From an uncultured Marinicella sp. (GTDB lineage Bacteria > Pseudomonadota > Gammaproteobacteria > Xanthomonadales > Marinicellaceae), in the NCBI GenBank assembly GCA_947502595.1, contig CANNAM010000003.1:1-64000 (forward strand): 64,000 bases of DNA, in the 5' to 3' direction. Shown here piece after piece: positions 18,526 to 26,826 of the stretch (positions are counted from its first letter, which is position 1; every line of letters begins with the position of its first letter). The notes beneath the pieces were generated by a model. The model ran no database searches and was not told the origin of the DNA. It saw nothing but the letters and a program-made list of their open reading frames with translations. A program made the translations under genes and the position numbers.

Positions 18526-19368
18526 TCACTGAGGTAACACTTCAAAAGTACCAAAATAAGCGAATGTTTTTTCTGCATATTCGGCTTCTTTGGGCATATC
18601 AATGGCATGCTCAATTTCAAGTAAAAATCGACCAGTTTGAGGCAAATCTAACTGTATTGACCCCGACTCATCAGTCTTTAATTCAATCGCTTGCTCTGCA
18701 TTTCTGTACCGCGTACCTTCCCATACCATCAACACAGCCAAATCTTTTACTGCAGTTCCATCCACAGTGAACTTAAATGTTGCCTTTTCTCCTTGGTACA
18801 GATCATTTGGATGAGTAACCGGTACCAACTCTATGCCTGAACCTGTGGGTTTAAAAACTTCAGAACTGGGGGCACCAACTGTGACATAACTTTCTAAACG
18901 GCTGTTTGATAACATCAGCTTCACGTCTTTGGCATCAGCTGGGATTTTTTTCTTCAACGCCTGTAAGTTGCTGTCGCGTACCGAATTAAACGGACGCTCA
19001 TCTGGCTGAGGATTGGCTTTGGGGTACCGTGCAAAATAGTTTTCACCACCCAAACTGATTCTGAATGTACCCGCTTGGTTTAAATCGACATCAAATGTGC
19101 TGCGTCTGTGCCCTTCATGTTTATTTGCCACGATACCGACACTGCCATCAGGTGTGTAAACATGAACATCAGCCAAAGACCATGCGCGATCCGGATAAAA
19201 AATATTATTTGAAACCGTGGCATCAAAAGTAACCCATTGCTGTTCTGACACCGAGAACAAAGAAGGCAACACCCATCTTTTATGTGCTGATGCCGCAGTA
19301 GTAAGCAAACTCATCATGACAAAACTCAAGAGCAATGTCAGTTGAAATGTATTTTGTTTATTTTTCAT
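18526..19368 (-). CDS. Secreted DUF4198 family protein
   Basis: The protein has 280 residues with a signal peptide ending at TAASAHKRW; a His right after the cleavage site is typical of the family. DUF4198 proteins are periplasmic beta-sandwich proteins often found beside metal-uptake genes, with CbiK/NikM-like or PepSY partners. Visible family segments are WVLPSLFSVSE near the start, then VTFDATVSN, and YQGEKATFKF in the C-terminal Ig-like half. It lies third in an operon PepSY-DUF2271-DUF4198 behind a Fur-like box. A role in periplasmic metal binding or support of the redox partners is inferred from context. Confidence 0.82.
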   Translation of the reverse strand: MKNKQNTFQLTLLLSFVMMSLLTTAASAHKRWVLPSLFSVSEQQWVTFDATVSNNIFYPDRAWSLADVHVYTPDGSVGIVANKHEGHRRSTFDVDLNQAGTFRISLGGENYFARYPKANPQPDERPFNSVRDSNLQALKKKIPADAKDVKLMLSNSRLESYVTVGAPSSEVFKPTGSGIELVPVTHPNDLYQGEKATFKFTVDGTAVKDLAVLMVWEGTRYRNAEQAIELKTDESGSIQLDLPQTGRFLLEIEHAIDMPKEAEYAEKTFAYFGTFEVLPQ

Positions 19369-19382
19369 AGTTATACCTGCTT

Positions 19383-19889
19383 TTATTGGTTAATAATTAA
19401 AGTGACAGTACCCAGTTCTTTTTCACCGTGTACTTTTACTGTTGTATTGGTTTTGATGGGCCAGCTGAATGGTAAACTCAATACTTCCCTGCCACCCACT
19501 TCACGTGCGGCTTCAACCATCATTACATACTCTCCTGGCACTAAACTTGCAGCAATTTCTTGACTCTTCAACACCAATTTATGCATACCTGGCCTCCTGG
19601 TTGCGCCGGTCACTCCGTCATATGGCTTGGCTTGCGATCTGCCGGTTTTGCGCCACCATTGTCTGATGTCTTTCAACCATTTTTCTTGGTCGTCATACCA
19701 CAAACTTGTGGCCAAAACAGTTTGTCTGTCAGCGGTCTCAACCCAAGTTGCTAAATAAGGTGCGTGGTACTCAGATGTACTGATTTTGGGGATTTCAATA
19801 CTCAATTCGAATTGTGCAGCTTGTGCCCTGGATAGAACAAGGCCGCAAAACAACGACAACACCAAGGCTAAATGTATTTTAATTTTCAT
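19383..19889 (-). CDS. Secreted DUF2271 family protein with flavinylation motif
   Basis: This is a 168-residue protein with a signal peptide ending at AQAA. The DUF2271 pattern is visible in YLATWVETADRQTVLATSLW (about 45-64), the WLKDIRQWWR segment, and the C-terminal HGEKELGTVTLIIN. Residues 91-97 read D-G-V-T-G-A-T, matching the D-x-x-[ST]-G-A-[ST] site at which ApbE attaches FMN to a Thr. The protein is therefore probably a periplasmic flavoprotein that passes electrons. The only apbE seen is in the second redox locus at 46.3 kb. The gene is 14 bp upstream of the DUF4198 gene and 21 bp downstream of the PepSY gene. Confidence 0.82.
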   Translation of the reverse strand: MKIKIHLALVLSLFCGLVLSRAQAAQFELSIEIPKISTSEYHAPYLATWVETADRQTVLATSLWYDDQEKWLKDIRQWWRKTGRSQAKPYDGVTGATRRPGMHKLVLKSQEIAASLVPGEYVMMVEAAREVGGREVLSLPFSWPIKTNTTVKVHGEKELGTVTLIINQ

Positions 19890-19910
19890 GTTAACTCCTA
19901 CTTAAGGGCT

Positions 19911-20528
19911 TCAAATAGACAACCAAGCAATCAAACCAGGTACGGCTATACCAGCACCGGTGATGTACCAAGTTGAAGGCCGGCGTTTCGAATGAATCTG
20001 TAACAGCAACAGTCCAGTGATACAAAAAATCAAAGTAGCTACTGCAAATATATCGATAAACCAAACCCAAAGCAGCGATGTGTTGCGACCTTTATGCAAA
20101 TCATTAAGCCATGCAATCACACCTCTGTCTGTGTCCATATACACCAAAGCGCCAGTTTTTAAATCAACCGACATCCAACGGTCCCCACCTGGCAAAGGCT
20201 GTTGTAGGTAAATTTCATATTCATTCCACTCTGGATTCAACTTTTCAAGTGGCATTTCATGCTCAATATGTGCATCAATCCAATTGATTAACTGCACAGG
20301 TAGACCCGCTACTTCAGTACCTTCACCCATCACAGGTAATGTCTTCAACAACTGTTGTGGCAAGGTGATCTCGGTAGTCTGTTCCTGGGTATTGGCTGCA
20401 AAAAAATCAGCATGGTTTAAGGTGATGCCAGTCACTGAAAATAAAATCATACAAATCAAAGACACTGCTGAACTGATCCAATGCCAAGTGTGCATTTGTT
20501 TTTTCCAATTAAATTTTGTTTTTTTCAC
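19911..20528 (-). CDS. PepSY-associated inner-membrane protein
   Basis: This protein of about 205 residues belongs to the PepSY_2-type membrane family. A first membrane helix is preceded by the family start KKQMHTWHWISSA and contains LFSVTGITLNHA. A periplasmic PepSY-like domain (with W-M-S-V-D-L-K-T-G and VYMDTDRGVIAWLNDLHKG) leads to two further membrane helices near the C-terminus. The GTG at 20528 gives the family-like basic N-terminus; the ATG at 20495 is the alternative. A reading frame running far upstream to 20894 crosses the Fur box and the mutL promoter and is rejected. The family carries haem- or flavin-linked electrons across the membrane in iron reduction; its exact cofactor here is unknown. 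Confidence 0.82.
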   Translation of the reverse strand: MKKTKFNWKKQMHTWHWISSAVSLICMILFSVTGITLNHADFFAANTQEQTTEITLPQQLLKTLPVMGEGTEVAGLPVQLINWIDAHIEHEMPLEKLNPEWNEYEIYLQQPLPGGDRWMSVDLKTGALVYMDTDRGVIAWLNDLHKGRNTSLLWVWFIDIFAVATLIFCITGLLLLQIHSKRRPSTWYITGAGIAVPGLIAWLSI

Positions 20529-20562
20529 GGGATATGTAATTATTATCAGCAACTGATGCGAA

Positions 20563-20577
20563 TGATAATGATTATTG
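20563..20577 (-). promoter_or_regulatory. Fur-like box of the PepSY-DUF2271-DUF4198 operon
   Basis: TGATAATGATTATTG matches the 7-1-7 Fur pattern TGATAAT-n-ATTATCA at 12 of the 14 fixed positions. It lies 35 bp upstream of the chosen PepSY start. It is the best Fur-like site in the window. mutL starts about 120 bp away on the other strand and is unlikely to be controlled by it. Confidence 0.8.
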
Positions 20578-20699
20578 ATTAGATTTTCAACAGTTGATTT
20601 ATCCGAGCACAAAAAATTTGCCAGATACTTAAAGTTATCCTCCGATGCAAATCCAACAACGTCGCTGCACCGAAGGATTATCATGTTAAAATTCTGGCC

Positions 20700-22556
20700 A
20701 TGAACATCAAAAAACTCCCCAATCAATTGATTGACCAAATAGCTGCTGGTGAAGTGGTAGAACGCCCGGCCTCGGTGGTCAAAGAGCTGGTAGAGAATGC
20801 TTTGGATGCAGGTGCCACTGTGATTGATATTGACGTACAGACTGGCGGTAAGAAACGCATCAAAATAACCGACAACGGTGATGGCATCAGTCAAGCTGAT
20901 CTGTCCATGGCTTTACAACGCCACGCCACCAGTAAAATCCAATCCTTGGATGATTTGGAGTCCCTGTTATCGATGGGCTTCCGCGGTGAAGCTTTACCCA
21001 GTATAGCCTCAGTCAGTCGTTTTGAATTGATTTCGCGCCACAAAGACGCTGAAATGGCTTATCAAATCAATGCCCATGGTGGTGAAATCGAAGGGCCAAT
21101 GCCAGCCGCTCACCCCATTGGTACCACCATCATTGTTGCTGATTTGTTTTTCAACACCCCGGCTCGGCGGCGCTTCATGAAAACCGACCAAACCGAATAC
21201 CTGCGTATTGATGAATTGATCAAAAGGGTTTCTTTGTCGCGCTTTGATGTCACCTTCAGACTCAGCCACAACGGCAAAATGATCCGCAATGCACAAGGCT
21301 GTAACGCCAGCAGCAACTCAGACATCCTCAAACACCAACGCATCAATCAATTGTGTGGCAAGGATTTTATTGAAAATGCCATTTATATAGAACAGCAGCG
21401 CGGCAAGCTGAAAATGTCTGGCTGGGTGGCCAAACCATCATGGAACCGCGCCCAACCTGACCGCCAATTTTTCTACATCAACAACCGCATGATCAAAGAC
21501 AAATTGGTCGGCCACGCCATCCGACAAGCCTACCAAGATGTGTTGTTCCACGGCCGCTTCCCTGCTTTTGTGCTGTATTTAGACATTGACCCTGAATTGG
21601 TCGATGTCAACGTCCACCCCACCAAACACGAAGTCAGGTTCCGCGATTCTAAATTAGTTCATGATTTTATTTTTGGTTCCATCCACCAATCTCTGGCCCA
21701 CACCCGAGTGGGTGAAATGTCGGCCACAGTGGCCGAACCCTTGCCAGATTATTCACAAATGCAGCACCGCATGAACCTATCTGGTGGTGGTCAGTCCGGC
21801 GGCAGCAGTGCTTATGCTGGCAATCATTTTCAATCATCAATACCTGGCCAAGGTGTTCGTGAAGCCAGTTTTGGTTATTTGGATCAAGTTGCAGCTGGCA
21901 GTCAAAACCTGCCTGATTACCCATCAATGGGCGAGCACAATTTGCCCACCAAAGAAGGCGAACACCCAGACATCCCCCCTTTGGGCTATGCCAAAGCACA
22001 AATCCACGGCGTGTTCATCATTGCTGAAAACCAACATGGTTTAATCATTGTTGACATGCATGCAGCGCACGAGCGCATTACTTATGAACGCATGAAAGTG
22101 AAATTCGCTGAAGATGCTTTGCGCAACCAAAAACTACTGGTACCGATCCAAGTCAATGTCTCCAGTCGAGAAATCAATGCCGTTGATACACACCGCAATT
22201 GGTTTGAACAACTGGGTTTTGAAATCACCGTCAGTGGCGAAGAGAGCCTGGTGATTCGTAAAATCCCAGCCATGCTGGCCAATGCCGATGTCGAAAACCT
22301 CATCAAAGACGTGCTGTCTGAAATCGTGGCCTTGGGTTCCAGTCAAAAAATCGAAGCGCAAATCAATGAAATCATGTCCACCATGGCTTGTCACGGGTCG
22401 GTGCGGGCCAACCGCCAGCTTTCCATCATGGAAATGAACGGTTTGTTGCGCGACATGGAACAAACCCTGAGATCCGACCAATGTAACCACGGTCGACCAA
22501 CCTGGACACAGTTGGACATGAAACAATTGGATAAACTATTTTTAAGAGGACAGTAG
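20700..22556 (+). CDS. mutL: DNA mismatch repair protein MutL
   Basis: MutL couples MutS mismatch recognition to strand incision. The 618-residue product has the GHKL ATPase with ELVENALDAGA, DNGDGI and GFRGEAL, the NVHPTKHEVRF segment, and a variable linker (about 340-430, Gly/Ser-rich). The C-terminal dimerisation domain contains DMHAAHERITYE, which fits the endonuclease motif D-x-H-A-x2-E-x4-E, and also CHGSVRA and CNHGRPTW. This suggests an endonuclease-type MutL, as in Pseudomonas, rather than the MutH-dependent E. coli type. It is followed without a gap by a small membrane protein gene and then miaA. Confidence 0.96.
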   Translation: MNIKKLPNQLIDQIAAGEVVERPASVVKELVENALDAGATVIDIDVQTGGKKRIKITDNGDGISQADLSMALQRHATSKIQSLDDLESLLSMGFRGEALPSIASVSRFELISRHKDAEMAYQINAHGGEIEGPMPAAHPIGTTIIVADLFFNTPARRRFMKTDQTEYLRIDELIKRVSLSRFDVTFRLSHNGKMIRNAQGCNASSNSDILKHQRINQLCGKDFIENAIYIEQQRGKLKMSGWVAKPSWNRAQPDRQFFYINNRMIKDKLVGHAIRQAYQDVLFHGRFPAFVLYLDIDPELVDVNVHPTKHEVRFRDSKLVHDFIFGSIHQSLAHTRVGEMSATVAEPLPDYSQMQHRMNLSGGGQSGGSSAYAGNHFQSSIPGQGVREASFGYLDQVAAGSQNLPDYPSMGEHNLPTKEGEHPDIPPLGYAKAQIHGVFIIAENQHGLIIVDMHAAHERITYERMKVKFAEDALRNQKLLVPIQVNVSSREINAVDTHRNWFEQLGFEITVSGEESLVIRKIPAMLANADVENLIKDVLSEIVALGSSQKIEAQINEIMSTMACHGSVRANRQLSIMEMNGLLRDMEQTLRSDQCNHGRPTWTQLDMKQLDKLFLRGQ

Positions 22557-22823
22557 ATGAAAGATGAATACATGAAAAAACAACAATTTCATAAGCACAT
22601 CAAAAATATCAATAAACTGAGCTTAATTACCAGCATAATTATTGTGTTACTTGCCTATGTTGTTAGCTTAACCGCCAGCCCTGAAGACATCGAACATTAC
22701 ATGTTCCAATATGCCTACACTGTGATATTTATATTGGTTTTTGTGCATTTAAAGGCCAACAACCTGAAACAAAAAGCCATCATTCGTTACATCACCGACT
22801 CAATCAGTGACAATGAACTTTAA
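22557..22823 (+). CDS. Small hypothetical membrane protein between mutL and miaA
   Basis: The 88-residue protein has two predicted membrane segments (about 22-42 and 50-66) and a basic N-terminus. Its ATG directly abuts the mutL stop, with AGAGGA just upstream as ribosome site, and miaA starts 12 bp later, so it belongs to the mutL-miaA operon. I do not recognise the family. A second ATG at codon 6 is possible. Confidence 0.72.
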   Translation: MKDEYMKKQQFHKHIKNINKLSLITSIIIVLLAYVVSLTASPEDIEHYMFQYAYTVIFILVFVHLKANNLKQKAIIRYITDSISDNEL

Positions 22824-22835
22824 TGGTCAAATGTA

Positions 22836-23768
22836 ATGAATAAACGCGCCATACTACTTATGGGACCCACCGCAGCCGGTAAAACCGATGCCGCGATTTT
22901 GTTGCATGAACAGTATGCCGCTGACATCATCTCCGTCGATTCCGCCTTGGTCTACAAAGGCATGGACATTGGCACCGCTAAACCCGATGCCGAAACACTT
23001 GAACGCGCACCACATGCCTTAGTTGATGTCTGTGAAACTTGGGAACCCTACTCAGCGGCCAATTTCTGCACCGACGCCACCAAATTAATGCAACAAAGCA
23101 TCGATCAGAATCGCATACCGCTGCTGGCCGGTGGCACCATGCTGTACTACAATGCGCTGCAACATGGTTTGTCCCAACTGCCGCAAGCCGACCCCAAAAT
23201 TCGCGCCAAAATCCAATCCATGGCCGATGATTTGGGCTGGGGACATGTGCACAAACTGTTGGCAGAAGTGGACCCAGAAAGTGCCGCCCGCATTCACCCC
23301 AATGACCCACAGCGTATCAACCGCGCCTACGAAGTTTACCTGCTCACTGGCCAAACCATGACCACTTGGTATGATTTAGACCAAGGCCAAAAACTTCAGC
23401 ACAACAGCCTAAAAATCATCATTTCACCGGCTGATCGCAGTGTTTTGCATGAGCGCATTGCACTGCGTTTCAATACCATGCTCAAACAAGGCTTTCTCGA
23501 TGAAATGCGCAACTTGATGGCACACCCCAGAAACCACGACGATTTACCATCCATGCGTTCGGTCGGTTACCGCCAAGCTTGGGAGCACTTGGAAGGCAAA
23601 ACCAGCAAAGAAGATTTCATTTTCAAAGGCATCGTCGCCACCCGCCAACTGGCTAAACGCCAACTGACTTGGTTGCGCAAAGAGGAAAATGCCATTTGGC
23701 TGGATCCAATGAAACCAAATTACCTGTCTGTGTTAAAACAACATGTAGATGAGTTCCTGCACAATTGA
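22836..23768 (+). CDS. miaA: tRNA dimethylallyltransferase MiaA
   Basis: MiaA adds a dimethylallyl group to A37 of tRNAs reading UNN codons. The 310-residue length is normal. The P-loop GPTAAGKT (about 9-16) is followed by the SVDSALVYKGMDIGTAKP region, the DDLPSMRSVGYRQ segment (about 229-241) and the RQLAKRQLTWLR segment near the C-terminus, all typical. In many gammaproteobacteria hfq follows miaA; here a convergent exoprotein operon follows instead. Confidence 0.96.
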   Translation: MNKRAILLMGPTAAGKTDAAILLHEQYAADIISVDSALVYKGMDIGTAKPDAETLERAPHALVDVCETWEPYSAANFCTDATKLMQQSIDQNRIPLLAGGTMLYYNALQHGLSQLPQADPKIRAKIQSMADDLGWGHVHKLLAEVDPESAARIHPNDPQRINRAYEVYLLTGQTMTTWYDLDQGQKLQHNSLKIIISPADRSVLHERIALRFNTMLKQGFLDEMRNLMAHPRNHDDLPSMRSVGYRQAWEHLEGKTSKEDFIFKGIVATRQLAKRQLTWLRKEENAIWLDPMKPNYLSVLKQHVDEFLHN

Positions 23769-23770
23769 AC

Positions 23771-24166
23771 TCATTGCCAGACCCCTTCATCCCAGTTCAT
23801 CACATCCCATTCGGATTCTAAGGTGCCACATGTGACTTGCAAGGCATCATCACCGGTTGTGGCCATGGTGCCGGAGGCGTTGGTCAAGTTGCAATGCTGT
23901 TGGGCGGGCATCTGTTCGATGGTGACTTGCCAAACATCACCTGAGGTGACATAGCTTTTGAAGATGAATGCGCCTGATTGGGTCAGGGTCATGGTTTCAT
24001 TCACGCCTGACGCTGTCAGCCTCAGTTGAATGGCGTCGACACCCAAACCGAGAACTTGACCGGAAACCAAGCCATTGGGATCAAAGCTTGATTTGAAAAT
24101 TAAATCTGAGGCATTGACACTACTTGGAAGTAAAGCCAGCAGTGCCATGGTTCTAAAATATTGCAT
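23771..24166 (-). CDS. Small secreted protein with DLIFKSSF motif
   Basis: This is a 131-residue protein with a signal peptide ending at VNA or NAS. The mature N-terminus reads D-L-I-F-K-S-S-F-D, closely similar to the C-terminal tags of other exoproteins in this window, but here it is at the front. The remainder looks like one Ig-like or beta-sandwich domain with a Cys pair (QQHCNL and VTCGTL). The protein ends in an acidic, Trp-rich tail. Function unknown. It lies 10 bp downstream of the YadA-head-like gene on the same strand, so the two probably form an operon. Confidence 0.75.
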   Translation of the reverse strand: MQYFRTMALLALLPSSVNASDLIFKSSFDPNGLVSGQVLGLGVDAIQLRLTASGVNETMTLTQSGAFIFKSYVTSGDVWQVTIEQMPAQQHCNLTNASGTMATTGDDALQVTCGTLESEWDVMNWDEGVWQ

Positions 24167-24176
24167 ATCAGCGGTC

Positions 24177-25823
24177 TCAGTAATCTTCGGTTAAACCGCC
24201 AGCAACCCAGTCATATTGGTCCAACGCCGTTCGTTGATAACCACCACTGACACTACTCAAGTTTTCAGTGGCTTGATTTCCGAAACCACCACTGATACTG
24301 CTGGTATTACCACTGGCTACACTAACACCACCACCACTGATACTGCTGTAGTTGCCGTCAGCAGAATTAGCTCTACCACCACTGACACTGCTGTAGAACC
24401 CATTTGCTGAATTTTCAACTCCCCCACTGACACTGCTGTAAAAGGCGCCGGCAGAATTTCCACGACCCCCACTGACACTGCTGGTATCTCCATTGGCAAT
24501 GTTATTACTCCCACCACCGACACTGCTGTGGATATTATTAATCACATTATAAGCACCAGCAATAAACCCTCCGTAACTGGTATAGGAATGACCAATACCT
24601 ATTATCAAGTTATGCGAACCCGTGGTGACATTGTTTTGCCAAACACCACCATTATTTGTGCAATCAGTCTCGTTTGAATAATCTGGATCACTGCAAAACT
24701 CAAGTCCAAACCCAGACTGCTGATCGTTGTATCCAATGATCACATTACCCAACCCATTGACCGCTCCATCAGTATCTCCCGACCCATCATTCACTTGTAG
24801 ATTCACACCTGTGAATTCCGCCGTATCATAACCATTAAAGGTTGAGAGTTCCAAATAACCATCTAATGCCAAAACCGAGTTGGATAAGATGTTTGTGATG
24901 TCATTATTGACTTGAGTCATCACACCACCTGCTTGCCAATCATAAGCACTGCTTGCAACGATATCTTCACCACCACTGACGCTGCTTCTGTTGCCTACTG
25001 CTGCATTGCTGTTACCACCTGAAACACTGGTGATGCTGCCATTGGCGATGTTATAACTACCGCCTGATACGGTGGAGACATTGCCTGCGGCTAGATTGCG
25101 CCAGCCACCAAGGACACTGGAGAAACGGTCGTTTGAAATATTCGCAAAACCAGCGACAATCGCACCATGACTGGTGTATGAATGGTCGTCACCGACTATC
25201 AAATTATGAGAACCTGTGGTGATATTTTTATCCCATGTGCCGCCATTGGAAGTACAGTCACTCTCATTGCTATAGGCGTTGTCTGAACAGAAAAAGATGG
25301 CACTGCCCGTATTGTCATTGTAACCAATTTGTAAGTTCCCTAAACCATTGGTCGTGCCTTGTGTGGTGCCTGTGCCATCATTGATTTGAACATTGACGCC
25401 TGTGAACTCGGCCGTATCATAACCATTGAATGTAGTCAGGCTCAAATATCCATCCAAATCCAAAACACTGTTATTTTCCACAACAGCCAGATCAGTTTGT
25501 AATTGGTTGATCAAGTTTTGTTGGGTGGTGATGGTGCTTTGCTGCGATGCTACCGTATTTTCTAAGCCAGTGATGGAACTCTGCTGAGAAGACACCGTGT
25601 TTTCCAAGTTAGCAATGCTACTTTGCATTGAGGTCAACAATACTTCTACCGACACCAAGCGGCTGTTGTTATCGTCCACCGCGGTTTTGGTGGCGCTGAA
25701 GTTGGCATTGACATCCGATGCTCGGGCTGGTGTGTTCGGTGTGAAGGTATTCGGTATATTTAAAGTGCTGGCTTGTGCCAGTCCAGTTAATGTGCATAGG
25801 CACAAAGTGATGAATGATTTCAT
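24177..25823 (-). CDS. Secreted protein with duplicated modules and YadA-head-like 15-residue repeats
   Basis: The 548-residue protein has a signal peptide (cleavage near LAQAS), then a heptad-rich coiled coil (about 50-118). Two homologous modules follow (about 119-300 and 315-548), each starting with an LDGYL and TFNGYDTAEFTGVN segment. Each continues with a Cys pair (FCSD and DCT), TTGSHNLI, and SSVSGG repeats. In the second module the 15-residue unit SSVSGGxxNxAxGxx recurs five to six times in register, like the left-handed beta-roll of YadA and other trimeric adhesins. No C-terminal membrane anchor is present, so it is probably released or surface-bound by other means. Adhesion is inferred. 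Confidence 0.82.
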   Translation of the reverse strand: MKSFITLCLCTLTGLAQASTLNIPNTFTPNTPARASDVNANFSATKTAVDDNNSRLVSVEVLLTSMQSSIANLENTVSSQQSSITGLENTVASQQSTITTQQNLINQLQTDLAVVENNSVLDLDGYLSLTTFNGYDTAEFTGVNVQINDGTGTTQGTTNGLGNLQIGYNDNTGSAIFFCSDNAYSNESDCTSNGGTWDKNITTGSHNLIVGDDHSYTSHGAIVAGFANISNDRFSSVLGGWRNLAAGNVSTVSGGSYNIANGSITSVSGGNSNAAVGNRSSVSGGEDIVASSAYDWQAGGVMTQVNNDITNILSNSVLALDGYLELSTFNGYDTAEFTGVNLQVNDGSGDTDGAVNGLGNVIIGYNDQQSGFGLEFCSDPDYSNETDCTNNGGVWQNNVTTGSHNLIIGIGHSYTSYGGFIAGAYNVINNIHSSVGGGSNNIANGDTSSVSGGRGNSAGAFYSSVSGGVENSANGFYSSVSGGRANSADGNYSSISGGGVSVASGNTSSISGGFGNQATENLSSVSGGYQRTALDQYDWVAGGLTEDY

Positions 25824-26239
25824 GGTCTCCCCCGATTATTATTTGATCAGTTAAGTCGTGTGGTATCAGATTGGACAGCAGCATTGTGATCAAAACTGGT
25901 TCAATAAGCGTTACTCTGCAAACAACCATCTCACCCTTGGCTTAATGATGGTTTCACACATTTGTATCATTTTAACATAATTATTCTGACCGCTTGTTGA
26001 AATGGCTTTTTGAATGCTTAGCCTTGTAGGGTGATTTGAAACCAAACCTGTTCATTGCAAAGGTGGTACGACTGTGGCAACCTCCAACAGCTCACGCCAT
26101 GTCTGTATTTTTAAACTACGGCAGTTTTGGGAGGGCCTGCAGCTGCGCTCAGGATAACAATTGCCTCGAAGGGATCACTGCTGACCCAGCAGTCCCAGTG
26201 AAGTTCACTTTTGACCGCTCATCTGCTAACATTCAAAGC
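25824..26239. other. Intergenic stretch without a supported gene
   Basis: About 415 bases lie between the divergent exoprotein gene and dtd. A reading frame on the plus strand extends dtd upstream to 26036, but its translation has no family similarity and dtd has a canonical start at 26240. No terminator or strong repeat was seen; promoters for both genes must lie here. Confidence 0.5.
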
Positions 26240-26680
26240 ATGAAAATTCTGATCCAAAGAGTCAAACATGCCCAGGTCGATGTGGCTGGAAAAACGGTGG
26301 GTAAAATCAACCAAGGCATCCTGGCTTTGGTTGGCGTAGAGCGTGATGACACGGTGCAAAACGCCGAGCAGTTACTCCAGAAAATGTGTCGCTACCGGAT
26401 TTTTCCTGACGCGGATGGCAAAATGAATTTATCGCTGAATGACAACCAAGGGGAGTTGCTGTTGGTGTCACAATTCACTTTGGTCGCCGACACCAAAAAA
26501 GGCAACCGCCCGGGCTTTTCGCGCGGCGCCTCACCGGCACACGGTGAATTGATTTTCAATGAGTTGGTTAAACTGGCCAACAACACCGGATTGAAAGTCC
26601 AAACTGGCCAATTTGGAGCGGACATGCAAGTGGGCTTAATCAATGACGGTCCAGTGACTTTTTGGTTAGAGAGTAAGTGA
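26240..26680 (+). CDS. dtd: D-aminoacyl-tRNA deacylase
   Basis: Dtd hydrolyses D-amino acids wrongly attached to tRNA. The protein has 146 residues, the normal length. It starts MKILIQRV as most family members do, which decides the start against a frame running 204 bp further upstream. The active-site motifs SQFTLVAD (about 76-83) and NDGPVTFWLES (near the C-terminus, containing the Gly-cisPro dipeptide) are present. It stands alone between the exoprotein locus and a peptidase gene. Confidence 0.96.
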   Translation: MKILIQRVKHAQVDVAGKTVGKINQGILALVGVERDDTVQNAEQLLQKMCRYRIFPDADGKMNLSLNDNQGELLLVSQFTLVADTKKGNRPGFSRGASPAHGELIFNELVKLANNTGLKVQTGQFGADMQVGLINDGPVTFWLESK

Positions 26681-26826
26681 TATAAATACAACCGCAATGA
26701 TTTAATATTGTAAGACAACAGCCACCACCGACGCTGTGACATATTCTTTTGAATTTGATTGAATTTATTTGACAAAAGAGCCGCTGCTGTTCAGTATAGT
26801 CTGACTGTAACAGCGGAGCTTCGCGC

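Noticed and set aside
20529-20894. Long N-terminal extension of the PepSY protein
   Set aside because: It would run over the Fur-like box and into the mutL coding region; the family starts just before the first membrane helix.
24317-24523. A second small protein inside the repeat region
   Set aside because: It is an out-of-frame reading of the 45-bp repeats of the exoprotein gene.
24177-25823. Complete trimeric autotransporter adhesin
   Set aside because: No C-terminal YadA-type beta-barrel anchor; the sequence ends in a repeat module with a normal stop.
26036-26239. N-terminal extension of Dtd
   Set aside because: Dtd proteins start at MKILIQRV; the upstream 68 codons have no similarity to the family and lack a suitable start context.
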